Shown here piece after piece: positions 34,307-45,260 of a stretch of DNA of 64,000 nt. The stretch comes from Ulota crispa. Taxonomy: Eukaryota; Streptophyta; Bryopsida; Orthotrichales; Orthotrichaceae. The DNA lies in contig OY987247.1 of assembly GCA_963920765.1 (NCBI GenBank), forward strand, positions 8,466,471 to 8,530,470, given 5' to 3'. The translations under genes and the position numbers were made by a program. A model generated the notes under the pieces. That model was not told the DNA's origin, did no database searches, and saw only the letters and a program-made list of their open reading frames with translations. How positions within the stretch are numbered: the first letter of the stretch is position 1; every line of letters begins with the position of its first letter.

Positions 34307-35420
34307 CTAGCCCTGCTTGAATTCAATTCTTATGTCCGCCACGCCATGTTTTGGCAACTCATTTGATGCCTGCTCACTAAAAGCTCTACTCAAGTCGTGG
34401 TATTCCTCTGGATTTGAAGAATTCTTTGTACTAGAAAAACTCACTTTGGAAATATCAAGTGCATAAATCTCCGCATCCTTCGCCAAAAAACGAAAAGCGG
34501 CCGTTAACACAAAAGAATGCGTTGGGGCAATTAAGTTTCTTGTAACAAGCCCGGTACCTTTCATTGGCTTACCGGGCCCTGTACCCCTAAGCCCCTTATT
34601 GGCCCTTACACCCGGTATCCTTATGCCGGGTGNNNNNNNNNNNNNNNNNNNNNNNNNNNNNNNNNNNNNNNNNNNNNNNNNNNNNNNNNNNNNNNNNNNN
34701 NNNNNNNNNNNNNNNNNNNNNNNNNNNNNNNNNNNNNNNNNNNNNNNNNNNNNNNNNNNNNNNNNNNNNNNNNNNNNNNNNNNNNNNNNNNNNNNNNNNN
34801 NNNNNNNNNNNNNNNNNNNNNNNNNNNNNNNNCCCGGGCTGCCTACAGGTCCTGACAGGCTTTCAGCGCCAACGCGCAGGCTGTCTGCGGGCATTGACAA
34901 GCCCACAGCGCCTGCAAGGCCCGCAGCGCCTCCTCCTTTGCTAATTTCTTTTTTGATTCTTCCTTTGTGAATTTTGCTTTGTGAATGCAATGCACTCGCA
35001 GTAATCCCACTATCTGTTGACCGTTGCCAAGCATCATTCTCAACTCTGAAATAGAGGCTCATTATTTCAGGCGTTGTACAATTTGCTCCATAATACGCTG
35101 AGTTGAACATTACATTCCTTTGTAACCAACAAGTAGTTGGGTCGTGACAAATCAACTAAGGGATGCCCAAAATAAATGGATATCTTCTTGTGTTGGTGAT
35201 ATCCGCCACCAATTTCTCACGGTGATTCCCAATTACAAATTCAACCACCGCTTTGTGTGCAATAAGCTTGGAATTAATCATTCGGCCATCAATCACTCAA
35301 ACTTCTCTTGGTGCTCCTTTGAGTTTTAGGATTGCATTGTACTCCTCTGCAAACCTAAGATGCATGAAGATTTCTGTGGCTCATGAGTCCACTAGGGTGG
35401 AAGCCGCCATGGAGTTGATT
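34307..35420 (-). pseudogene. Retrotransposon aspartic protease and GC-rich linker with assembly gap
   Basis: The protease part (about 35.4-35.1 kb) reads ALVDSWATEIFMHLRFAEEY, ADITNTRRYPFILGIP and CHDPTTCWLQRNVMFNSAYYG, typical of gypsy proteases. The active-site Asp-Ser-Gly is Asp-Ser-Trp here. The frame continues through a GC-rich, Gly/Pro-rich linker (34.97-34.53 kb) that contains the N run, then SNELPKHGVADIRIEFKQG before reverse transcriptase. Confidence 0.7.
34633..34832. other. Assembly gap of 200 N
   Basis: Exactly 200 undetermined bases are flanked by GC-rich repetitive sequence (CACCCGGTATCC...GCCGGGTG and CCCGGGCTGCC). The round number suggests a placeholder rather than a measured length. 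Confidence 0.99.
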
Positions 35421-37242
35421 GTGGCATCCAACGTTATATGGGCCTCCGGTGTTGGGTTGAGAGGAGCGCGCCTTGGAAACACATGGTGTCTTGCTGCAAT
35501 CGTGTGTTGCCGACTAAAATCGTCATCAATTTTGATCTTCTCTTCAAAAATTCAATCTTCAATCTTCCGTTGGCCTATCCTGTGGCTGGCTCTAAGGGTA
35601 TAAGGGTCAAGGTAGGGATAAGAGCTCATTGGATACGAGATGGGTAGATCGGGACAGCAGACACAAGCTGCCATCCGTATGACGAGAACCTAAAATCAAA
35701 TTCACGATCTATTAGCCAAAACTCCAGATTATGAGAATAGAACAAGTCTCGACCATGTGGGTAATCAATCCCACTTCATCACCACGACAATAAATAGAGT
35801 TAAGTTTGGTTTAACTCAAATTGCCCGCAATAAGGTTTACAAAACAGAATGGAAATAAATTAACAAACAAGCCTTCAAAACCGACTAGGAATAACAAAGC
35901 CACATTCCATACATACATAAAAAATAAACTCAAAACATTCTTTTTGAAATCTTCATATCTTCAGATCTTCAAGTTTTCATGTTTTAATAAAAACAATGGA
36001 AAAAATTACAAATAACAAGTCTTAGAAAAGCAGCGACCTTCAATCTAGTGCCACAGATGGTTCAAAGATTCAAATGCTAAGTATAATAGCAATTTGAAAA
36101 GCTCTTCTAACCTTCTAATATTTTTCTAAATTTCAACTCAATCTAAGATACTGTCCAAAAGTTATGCAGGTTCAAAGTAGAGGCTCTTCTTCCTCCTTAC
36201 AAACTAAACACTGCCTCTATAAACCTCTATAACTTTTGTTCTATACATCATCCATAGAAACATAATATCAACTTAAAAAGATAATATCACTGGCTACAAC
36301 CCATAAAATTTTCACTTCAAAATACAACTCTGTTCAAAAGCTCTAGTCAATCAAAGTGTGGGTTTCAATTTTTTAGAGAGCACCCAAATCCCCAACTTCT
36401 ACCCACTATAACTTCTTCAATAAAACTTCAAATGAAATGATTAATGACAATTTTGAGAGCTATGACAACAAACTATCACTCCTAAAAATCTGAGACTAAA
36501 ATTTCATACCGTCCAAAAATTGTAGTTCTTCAAAGTCTTGACCTTCTCCTAACAAAAGGGCAGCCACCTCTAAACCTTCACACCTCCAAAACTTTCTTGT
36601 TTAAGCTTCAAATTTCAAGTTTAAAGATTTTCTAGAAAGCCAAGACTAGGATTAACACTCCCTTCAAATCTTGTTGCAAAATGATATACAGATCATAAGT
36701 TATGGCTTTTCGAAGTCTCAGCCTTTCTTCGTAGTTTGGCTTTTTGGCTCCAAAATTCAAACACATATAACTTTTGCATGACAACTCCAAATCAAATTTG
36801 CAAATTCATTTTAGAAAGGTAATCACACAAAGAACAACCTTCTCAAATTTCAATTCAAAATCATATATATACAGAAAAATCTCTCACATCAAAGTTTCGG
36901 AATTTTTCTCATTTTTCCCACCAACACTCATACACTAACTTCCAACAATTAAAAGATCTTTCCTTTATAATTTTGACTCTATCTAAGGTAGGGAGGTGGG
37001 GCACATCAGCCCATGCTCCTCCCTATCCTAACCCCACCATAGATGCCAAACATTTTTTCCTTTCACACCTTTCCTATTGACTTCTAAACCCTTAGTATTT
37101 TTATTGAAACAAAGGCAAAATATATGAGCATTCCAAAACATCTAAATAAAGATATGAAAATGATTAAATTACAAAATAAACACCATCGTAAAGTGGCCAC
37201 GTGCCCTTGCAAACATACAATAGCGTCAAACGCTTGTTTTCA

Positions 37243-37530
37243 GTCGCCAAGTCGTGAACTTGGTTAGCTAGAGAAGCGGTCGTCTCTGACCGCCCACCGG
37301 TCCAGGTTCGAATTCCATTGGACTCGTCGAGCAGTAGTGGTGGCTCACGGCTTGGCAACTAGTGAGGCAGGAAATTGGCCTAGCCAACCCGCTACCTACC
37401 CCCCTGAGCTGTGCATGTGACAAGACGTCGCAGCGCACTGGAATCTATGGCTGCTGCGCTGTCATCAAACCGTGGTCTTCACCACGACCACCATTTTTGC
37501 CACTACTGTTGATTTATTGAAATCAATACA
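37243..37530 (+). mobile_element. Probable tRNA-derived SINE in the retrotransposon spacer
   Basis: An A-box-like TTAGCTAGAGAAGCGG (37264-37279) and a B-box GGTTCGAATTCC (37305-37316) are about 30 bases apart, as in RNA polymerase III tRNA promoters. They are preceded by tRNA-like sequence and followed by about 200 bp of unrelated GC-richer sequence ending near an AT-rich tail (AAATAAATAATAAG). No clean cloverleaf with matching acceptor ends can be drawn, so a tRNA gene is less likely than a SINE. It is opposite in orientation to the retrotransposon. Confidence 0.45.
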
Positions 37531-37899
37531 AACATAAATAAATAATAAGTATCTACATGATGGAGATATCTCCATCAGGACACCGGATCAAGGTAGCCTG
37601 TAGAGACAATGGAGTCAATACATTTTTCAGATCCTCGTGGATCACTAGAGGTTCCTTCCATTGCAAAAAATGCTCATGATCAAGTTCATCATCCCCCTGT
37701 TTTGTGCTCGTGATTTGCTTCGGAATTGTAGCCGCCGCCGTCTAGACAATTTCCGAGTACTGAATCCTTCCACTCAGTCCCGGGCTTTCTCTTTTCCCGA
37801 GACTGTTTCTTCTATCTTCATGGTAGCCGAAATTGAAAGTGATCTAAAGGGATTTGTAGAGCACTTAACTTTGATATATTCTAATTTGCTGCAACTTCA

Positions 37900-38540
37900 A
37901 CATCGTCCCTGGCGTTGATACTTTAGCCGTTCCGCTGCCGTTTGTGCCAAAGCTTGCGTAGCTCGAGTCGCGCCAAACTCCATAGGCACTGGGCCCGAGT
38001 TTGCTTGAGACCTCGCACTTAGATCACGGAAATGAGCGGTTAAAACTCTAACATTTTGGGAATTGGATTATACCCACCGATTTTGCCGCCGGCCCCATAG
38101 CCTCTTATCAATCCGAGATACCATTGCCATCCAATCTTGAAGTCTTTGTGATTGGGTCTCTGCGGTGGCTATAGAATCCAAGATTTCATCTTTGAATCCT
38201 CCTCAAAACAGAGCCACCAAGCTAGCTTCATTCCATTCGACTTGAGTGGCATATTCATTAAATATAGAAATATATGATGCCGCCAAACCGGTTTGCCTAA
38301 GCCGACCTAAACAATCTTTTGCATTACCTTGTCTATCCAAATCACTGTAAACTCCAATAATGAATTTTCGGAAAGCATCATAGTCCGTCAACAGCTCATG
38401 ATCACGTCTTTCATCAAGGGCTTGCAAAAGTGGCATCGCCCAATTTTGTGCAGTTTTTATCATATATGAAAGAGCATAAGCGATTTTATTGGCATCAGAA
38501 TTATAAGTGCGTGGCTTACTTCGGAATATCAAACGCAATT
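37900..38540 (-). pseudogene. Retrotransposon gag fragment
   Basis: The 111-codon frame at 38538-38203 contains NSDANKIAYALSYMIKTAQNWAMPLL, DAFRKFIIGVYSDLDRQGNA and LGRLRQTGLAASYISIFNEYA, the conserved pattern of plant gypsy gag. After a stop at about 38200 it resumes with GGFKDEILDSIATAETQS. The zinc knuckle was not found. Confidence 0.8.
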
Positions 38541-39347
38541 GTGTAAGCTATCGGTACACCTCGTTACCCTTCTTTTCGGAAAATTTATCCGGTTCCGCTA
38601 CTTTTTATTCCTTGATGAAATCCATCATCTTGAGGTTCTTCCATTTTTTTTGGTGCTCGCCTTTCTTCTCCGGATGTGGATGACGCTACTAGTCCGGACC
38701 CCAACGTCGCACGCTCTGAAAGTTCTTGCACCAAGTGGGAGATTGATGCTTGAAACGCATTTTGAATTTATTATTGTATGAATGAGGCCAACTTCGACCC
38801 CACCCCTTCTAACATTGTTAGCCCTCGCGGATCTCCGGCTACGTGCTCACAATCCATGGTAGCTCAAGCTAACTTCACAACATGACTTCTCCAACCTTCT
38901 TCACCTACCACAATCTTGCCATTGTAGACAAGCATTGTTGAAATTTGCAACATGATTTACTTGATGCAAGTATTTCCTAATCCTAACTTTATTTTGTTTA
39001 TGCCTCTACTCTTTTTTCCTTCCTAATCACTACCAATTAATTGGCCGTTATCCTACCTACCAACCACGATGAATGCATCAAAACCTAAAATCACCTTCTC
39101 GATAGAACCAACAAACAACCCCAAGAACGCATTGAAATATTGAGTAGAATATGCCAAAATTTTGGAAAAAGAAAACCGCACAAATTATTTGCTACTTCTA
39201 CCACCATAGAAAATTTGCAAGAACTCTCTAGCCTATTTACTTCATAATAATTTCCCGAAAGGCAACATCCCACATTTGTCAAAACCAAATACATCCCTAC
39301 CCAGTTGCCTCCTCATCCGAATGTGGACTCTCAAGGACTTGACATTA

Positions 39348-39571
39348 TGTTACAATACAAGATCAAGAGTCGACATTCCTTTCCTATTTTGAGATCATAA
39401 TCTAATGTAGAAACAAACACTAAGAGACGCAAAGGTGACATTGAAAGTATTCCATTGTATTAAGCAAAATGTCAAGTGAGAAACAAACCTCCTCACTTGG
39501 TTTAAGAAGGAAAGAGGAAAGGTAACTAACCTCTAATCAACGTAACGGTCATTACAAACTAGTTTGTAATA
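39348..39571 (-). repeat. LTR of the Ty3/gypsy element (5' LTR in element orientation)
   Basis: It is 224 bp, TGTTAC...GTAATA on the plus strand, and matches 31224-31446 along its whole length. The right flank is TCTTT. Confidence 0.85.
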
Positions 39572-39889
39572 TCTTTGTATATATTATTGCAATTTTTAAA
39601 ATTACTCCAGCCAAATCTATATAGATTTTTTTCAACACTTAAACAATTTTCCTTCCTTCAATTTTGCTTTGGTAAATGTTTGCATTAAATGATTTTCATT
39701 TTTTTGCCTTACCCTTACAATATAATTTTTGGATTTTTCATTCTTTTGCCTTATCCCTTACAAATAATTTTTGGATGAAACTACAACCTATTACTAGGCT
39801 ACAGTACTCTGAATGGCTTCCTTTTTAGCCTTTGGAGTTTTTGTTTGCCAGTGTGAACTTCCTTTCAAGCTAAAACCTACAGCTCTTAA

Positions 39890-41569
39890 CCCTTTAAGGA
39901 CCACACAACCATATTTTGGTCGCTGGGATTTGTTTTTGGTCTGTAGATTGAAATTGTTCAATAATTTGGAATTTGGTCTTGAAGCGTACACATGTGATCA
40001 CAAGAATTCTGCATCCATCTAAAAAAAATAACAATTCAATTGGATATATGAGTTGATAAGTGGGTAGATGCATGGTTGAGTGGCTCAATTTTGGCAAGAG
40101 TCCCTATTCTCAAAGTCCCTTAAGTGAGTTTAAGGATTTTGACTCAAATATTAATTTGCAATTTCATCAAGTGTCATGGCGGCTAAGTGGCCTCTTCATG
40201 TCTACAATGGACTTATAAACTCAATCCAACGGTCTGATGTCTTTGGATTTATTCTTTTTAAAATTACCCACTGCATGCTGTGTTCTAGGGTTTAGACTTA
40301 AATCAATCAAAGTTATTCAAAAAGTCCTTATTGCTAAAAGCGGTCCTATAACTCATTAAAATAGTCAAGTTGAAAAATAAATAAATAAATAAATAAAAGA
40401 CAAAGAAGAAAGGACTTTGTAAAATCCAAGGTTAAAAAAGGCATTAAAAAGTCCTTTGCAAACATTCAATACACACTTACAAAACAAGATTATAATTTCT
40501 TAAAATTTTACCCAAATACCCACTAGAATCACAGTCCTTTGTATTCTCTTAAGTAATTAAACCATCTTTAAAAAGTCCTTGAAAAACTTGCTAACAGCAG
40601 AATCGTCACACTCATGTTTTTTCAAAAGTCCTCCACACCATAAAATGCCAAAAAAAAAATTGAACAACATTATTGTAGTTACAATGAAGTTTCAGTCTCT
40701 ACAATGGAATTTTTTTTCTTTTTTGAAAATTTCCAATGTACCTTTTAGGCATTTGAAAATTGGATGTGTGCAATTTTTTATAGTGTGACACAATTTTGAG
40801 CCACTCAACCATGCATTCACCCAAATAATGGTGTTTATAAGGCATGGCTTCAAAATACGTATCCAATTTTTGTCAAAGATGGATCAAAGCAACAACACAA
40901 TACATCAAGTATGCAAGAAGAATGTCAAATTTCAATTGCACAATTCTAAGAAAATCCAAATTGCTTAAGAAATACACTTGTATTGTTTTCATATACAATA
41001 GTAGTATAATTGTAGTATTTGAAGATCTACTGAAATGTTGTTGTCATTTTGGCTTTAAAATTTGTCATCTTACATTTAAGGCCAATTCTTGGTTGTTTTC
41101 ACCAATTGGATTTTCCAGAATAATTATCAAGTTCCTTGTAGAATCCTTTTAGGGTAGCAAAGAAAGTGGGTTTTTTTACCCTTTTTGTCCACTTAGCTAC
41201 ACCTTGTGATTGCTATTTTTGTCTATTTTGTGTGAAACTAGTCTTATTGGAAAGGTGGGAAACCTTGCTTTTTAGAAATGTAAGGCTCTTCTCAATCAAA
41301 ACTTGTATGAAAGGCTAACATTCAAAATTAAACAAGAATGAAACACAAGATATTTTTCACATACAGCTCACTCAATCATTATAATGTTGCACCTCCAATG
41401 ATAGATCTAGCTGAAATTTTGGTGCTTTACAATAAACAAGGTGTACTTCCCATTTACACGGTTGGATTATTGAAACTGGGTTCATATTTGAATCAATTCA
41501 ATTCCAAATCTAAGCTTACAGCCCCGGTTTTCAGTGGATTCTGTGAAAATGAATGTGGCCGTTAAAGGG
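39890..41569 (+). mobile_element. TTAA MITE family D, copy 1, carrying a nested hairpin-ended element
   Basis: It starts CCCTTTAAGGACCACAC and ends GTGGCCGTTAAAGGG, flanked by TTAA at 39886-39889 and 41570-41573. Without the insertion at 40062-40822 it is about 920 bp and aligns with D copy 2. It contains the uninterrupted TTAA (41562-41565) into which family E jumped in copy 2. Confidence 0.85.
40062..40822. mobile_element. MITE with 25-bp inverted ends inside element D copy 1
   Basis: The ends GGGTAGATGCATGGTTGAG and CTCAACCATGCATTCACCC are inverted and continue through TGGCTCAA(A/T)TTTTG. D copy 2 lacks the block (GAGTTGACAAATAATGG at 11677). It contains an ATAAATAAATAA simple repeat near 40378 and is non-coding. 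Superfamily not assigned; hAT is possible. Confidence 0.8.
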
Positions 41570-41863
41570 TTAAGAATCTGAGCACATATCACATGACTTT
41601 GAAGCTCGTGTCCCAAGTCCATACATAACCATACATAACCTAATTGCCACACCAGCTGGGAACGATTCCAATCATACTCCTGTCCCTACTCCCAATTCCA
41701 CTTGCAAGCAACAATATATGCTCCTCAACTTACAAAACACAAGCAAATTTCAAATGAGCTCAAGTCTCCAAACTACAATCAGACCTCTATAATATCACAG
41801 GCTAGGATTCCTTGTGAATGGAGTCCAAAACATTGTAACAAAATACGTTTCTTTCATACTTAA

Positions 41864-42776
41864 CACCTAAATGCCCAAGGCAGTTCTGGTGTTCACAAAA
41901 TTTCAAGAAACTTTGGAACCTTATTGAAGGCATGGATTTTATTGTTTTGAGGTTTTTTTGAAAAAGTTGTGCACTGAAGTTAGCTTTGCCGTTCAAATTC
42001 AACTTCTTTCATATCTTATTCCATTTGTTTTTGGTGAAAAGTTAACTACAAGCATACATTTTTTATCATGAATAGTATCGTGAATAGTGTCACAGAGCTT
42101 ATGAGAAGTTGCCACATTGAAAAAACAGGCATCAAGTTGAGCAAAAGGTGAAGATTTCCCTTGGGCACTCCCTTGGGCAATAAAGGCCATTTTTCTGAAA
42201 TTTTGACATTTAACAAAATCTAAATAGGCTTTTGGACTAATTTCAATTGGAATGTCTTTGTTATTAAAATTAGAATCTATTCACCGTTGAAAATCTTTCA
42301 TTCGTGATGATTTTTGGTCAATAATTGAAGCTAGAAATTTCTTTGTATTGGGATGTTGCGTTTTGAAAGTTGCGTTGCAAGCTCATTTGTGAAATTATGG
42401 TCATGGATTTGGAAGAGGGGCCATTGGTTCTAAAGTAACAACAATAAACACTAAAGCATCTTAAGTGGTTGTTTCCCAATTTTGTATCCAAAAATTGCCA
42501 ATTTGCATTAAAAGTTTTGGGCAGTTCCAAAAATAGCAAAAAATTCCATACTCATCATCATTCAATCACAAATATTTTAAAATCCACGAGGCCATTTTGG
42601 ATTCTTTTTGGGTAGTGCCATCCAGAAACCTTGAAATTCAAAATTCAATGGTTACAATTTTGTTTTGATGTTTAATAATAATCTTACAAGAACAATTCAA
42701 AAATTTCAAAACTACCTTCCAAAAATGAGAAAAACACACTCCAAAAATGAGAAAAACACCCTTGGGCATTTAGGGG
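41864..42776 (+). mobile_element. TTAA MITE family G, copy 2 (913 bp)
   Basis: It starts CACCTAAATGCCCAAGG and ends CCTTGGGCATTTAGGGG, flanked by TTAA at 41860-41863 and 42777-42780. The right half matches 10020-10480. It is non-coding. Confidence 0.8.
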
Positions 42777-43012
42777 TTAAAGATGAATATTGTTAAATTG
42801 GTGGAAATTCACAAAGTTCGCACCTGAAACAATGTTCAAATATCGTGCATTGAAATGTGTATCTCTAATTGATGCAGATGAACTTACCAATTTCTGCGCT
42901 TTGAATCATGAGAAAACTGCAGGCGAGATCACATGAAGGAAAAAAATACAGAACTGATGTTCATTTTGAAGCGTGTACAAAGGGAATGACACAGAATAGC
43001 ACCCAATCAAGC

Positions 43013-43142
43013 CTCTACTGTACAAGTTACACTGTGATGTACTGTACAAGTTACACTGTGATGTACTGTACAAGTTACACTGTGATGTACTGTACAAGTT
43101 ACACTGTGATGTACTGTACAAGTTACACTGTGATATACTGTA
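43013..43142 (+). repeat. 24-bp minisatellite, about 5.5 units
   Basis: Units of TACTGTACAAGTTACACTGTGATG are nearly identical and tandem, ending exactly at the TA that begins the following Tc1-like element. The 24-bp unit is a multiple of three, so repetitive open frames appear on both strands; they are not genes. Confidence 0.95.
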
Positions 43143-44013
43143 CAGTGGCCTCAAGAAAGTCTACGTATCACCCTCTCATGGAATTCAAAAAAGTTAGTAT
43201 AACAAAGAACTTAATTGGAAATTTTATGCTCAGATTTTTTGTATGTGATTCTTGTACAATCATGATCAAGTATACCAAATTTCAGTTACTAAAAACCAAA
43301 ATCTTATTTTTGGTAAATGGTTTTGTGTCAAAATCATGGTTTTACAAGAAAGTTGATTAATAAACATTGGTGATGAATTTTTGAAATTTGATTGCATGAA
43401 TATGTCGGAGACATCCATATGCACATCTTCCTTTCAAACAAACATTTTCAAAATGTTTCAAAATTCCTTCTATAGAGATTTTAATGTTAGGGTGATCATG
43501 ACCAAATTTAGTAAACTACATATTTCTTCATGGAAATTAGTTTTTGTTATTTGACTCATACATTATGATTAAGTTTGAACCTTTAAACTCAGTGATATGT
43601 TTATTTTGCTGAAAAACTAATTTCCATGAAGAAATATGTAGTTTACTAAATTTGGTCATGATCACCCTAACATTAAAATCTTTGTAGAAGGAATTTTGAA
43701 ACATTTTGAAAATGTTTGTTTGAAAGAAAGATGTGCATATGGATGTCTCCTACATATTTATGCAATCAAATTTCAAAAATTCATCACTAATGTTTATTAA
43801 TCAACTTTCTTGTAAAACCATGATTTTGACACAAAACCGTTTACCAAAAATAGGATTTTGGTTTTTAGTAACTGAAATTTGGTATACTTGATCATGATTG
43901 TACAAGAATCACATACAAAAAATCTGAGCATAAAAATTCCAATTAAGTTCTTTGTTATACCAACTTTTTGAATGCCATGAGAGGGTGGTACGTAGACTTT
44001 CTTGAGGCCACTG
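43143..44013. mobile_element. Tc1/mariner-like foldback element (871 bp)
   Basis: The ends CAGTGGCCTCAAGAAAGTC and GACTTTCTTGAGGCCACTG are flanked by TA (43141-43142 and 44014-44015). The two halves are long inverted arms of about 420 nt (43143-43560 and 43595-44013) with few differences. CAGTG...CAAGAAAGT ends with TA duplications resemble Tc1/mariner termini. No transposase remains. Confidence 0.85.
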
Positions 44014-44059
44014 TACACTGGGTACACTAAGCTTACAAACTGCCTTTTGTAAACATTTA

Positions 44060-45250
44060 GTTTTTTTGGTGAAATGTGGAATATGGTTGGTCTATTTTTG
44101 TCAGAAAAATTATCATTGCATCCTTATGCAATCCCAAACAAGCTTACCAAATTTCAGTTCCTAAAAGTCAAAACTCCATTTTTGGTGAATTAATTTGTAA
44201 GAAATTCATAGTTTTACATGATGGTTGATTGATAAACATTGATGATGAATTTTTGAGATTTGATTCCATGGATATGTAGGAAACATCCATATGCACATCA
44301 TCCATGCTAAAAAACACCCCCTTAAGTAATAAAAATTTGAGCTATACAAGGTTCCATGAAACTTGTGATAGGCCTAAATTCAATAAAAGGTACTTTGGCA
44401 AAGTAAATGTATCATCATGCTCTAAGATACAAACTTGGTCATAATGTATGAGTCAAATGGCAAAATCTATTATCATAGAGAAATATTTATTTTACAAAGT
44501 TTGGTTATATCACACTTCATACTGAGTTCTTCATAGATCATATTTTTGTTATTTAATGGGTTTTTATGCAAAATATGTGCGCATGAATATTTTCTACATA
44601 TTTATGTTAGTAAATCTCAAAAATTCATCAACAATGTTTTTAAATCAATTATCACATAAAATCATGAATTAAAGTAGGCGCATCCATAAGCGTGGAATAA
44701 GGGTTTTGGAGTAGGTAAAGCAATTGACTAACCTTGAAAAAAATACTGTAAGTTAGGAAGTAGAAACCAAAAATATTGTCATGAACTTCAAGGTTCCAAT
44801 TGTAAGCATTTGTTCACAATGATTTTTCAAAGTCCAAAATCACTGAAATTGTAGGAACCATGTGTAAGAGATGCTAAAAACAAGGCTTCTTGGTCCTTAA
44901 ATAGTGAAATGGGTACTCAAAATTGTCATGCAAGTCACCCACAACCATCACTTTGTCACCCATAACTATCAATTAATTACCCATAACCATTTAATTTATA
45001 TTTGTTAGTTCCTGAAAATGTCAGCTAAAGCCCATGGGGACATGACAAGGATGGGGTGCGCCTACCTTATATACAAAGTAATTCACCAAAAATAGAATTT
45101 TGGTTTTTAAGAATTGGAATCTAGAGTCCTTTATTGAGATTACATAAAAATCCAATATCAATGATGCAAGACAAAAAAACGTCAATTATATTCTATATTA
45201 TGCAAAATTTTGTGAATACCATCATTGGGTGTATGTTTGTTGAACCCTAT
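44060..45250. repeat. Diverged relative of the Tc1-like foldback arms, split by MITE P copy 2
   Basis: Positions 44100-44330 resemble 43230-43440 (ACCAAATTTCAGTTCCTAAAA, GATTGATAAACATTGATGATG) and 44580-44673 is a reverse arm. The sequence resumes after the insertion at 44674-45066 with TTCACCAAAAATAGAATTTTGG. The termini were not found. Confidence 0.6.
44674..45066. mobile_element. GGTAG-ended MITE (family P), copy 2
   Basis: It starts GTAGGCGCATCCATAAGCGTG and ends GGATGGGGTGCGCCTACC. It contains the uninterrupted TTAA at 44897-44900 at the position where copy 1 (6640-7674) carries a TTAA element. It is 393 bp and non-coding. Confidence 0.8.
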
Positions 45251-45260
45251 TGTACATTGA

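Larger units (their letters stand above)
31224..39571 (-). mobile_element. Degenerate Ty3/gypsy retrotransposon with chromodomain (chromovirus type)
   Basis: The element is 8.35 kb with 223-bp LTRs. Reading on the minus strand: gag (about 38.6-37.9 kb), a 2-kb spacer, protease (about 35.4-35.1 kb), a GC-rich linker with a 200-N gap, reverse transcriptase (34.3-33.45 kb), decayed RNase H, integrase (about 32.8-31.8 kb) and chromodomain (31.8-31.5 kb). Many stops and frameshifts make it inactive. Gene order and chromodomain place it among plant chromoviruses. I see no standard initiator-Met tRNA primer site after the 5' LTR. Confidence 0.9.

Noticed and set aside
37260-37330. A true tRNA gene
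   Set aside because: A- and B-boxes are present, but acceptor and T-stem pairings do not close, so a SINE head or tRNA relic is more likely.
43013-43142. CRISPR-like direct repeats
   Set aside because: The 24-bp units are contiguous with no spacers, in a plant nuclear genome; this is a minisatellite.
42906-43360. Repetitive frames on both strands over the 24-bp array
   Set aside because: The period is a multiple of three, so frames stay open automatically; they have no other coding property.
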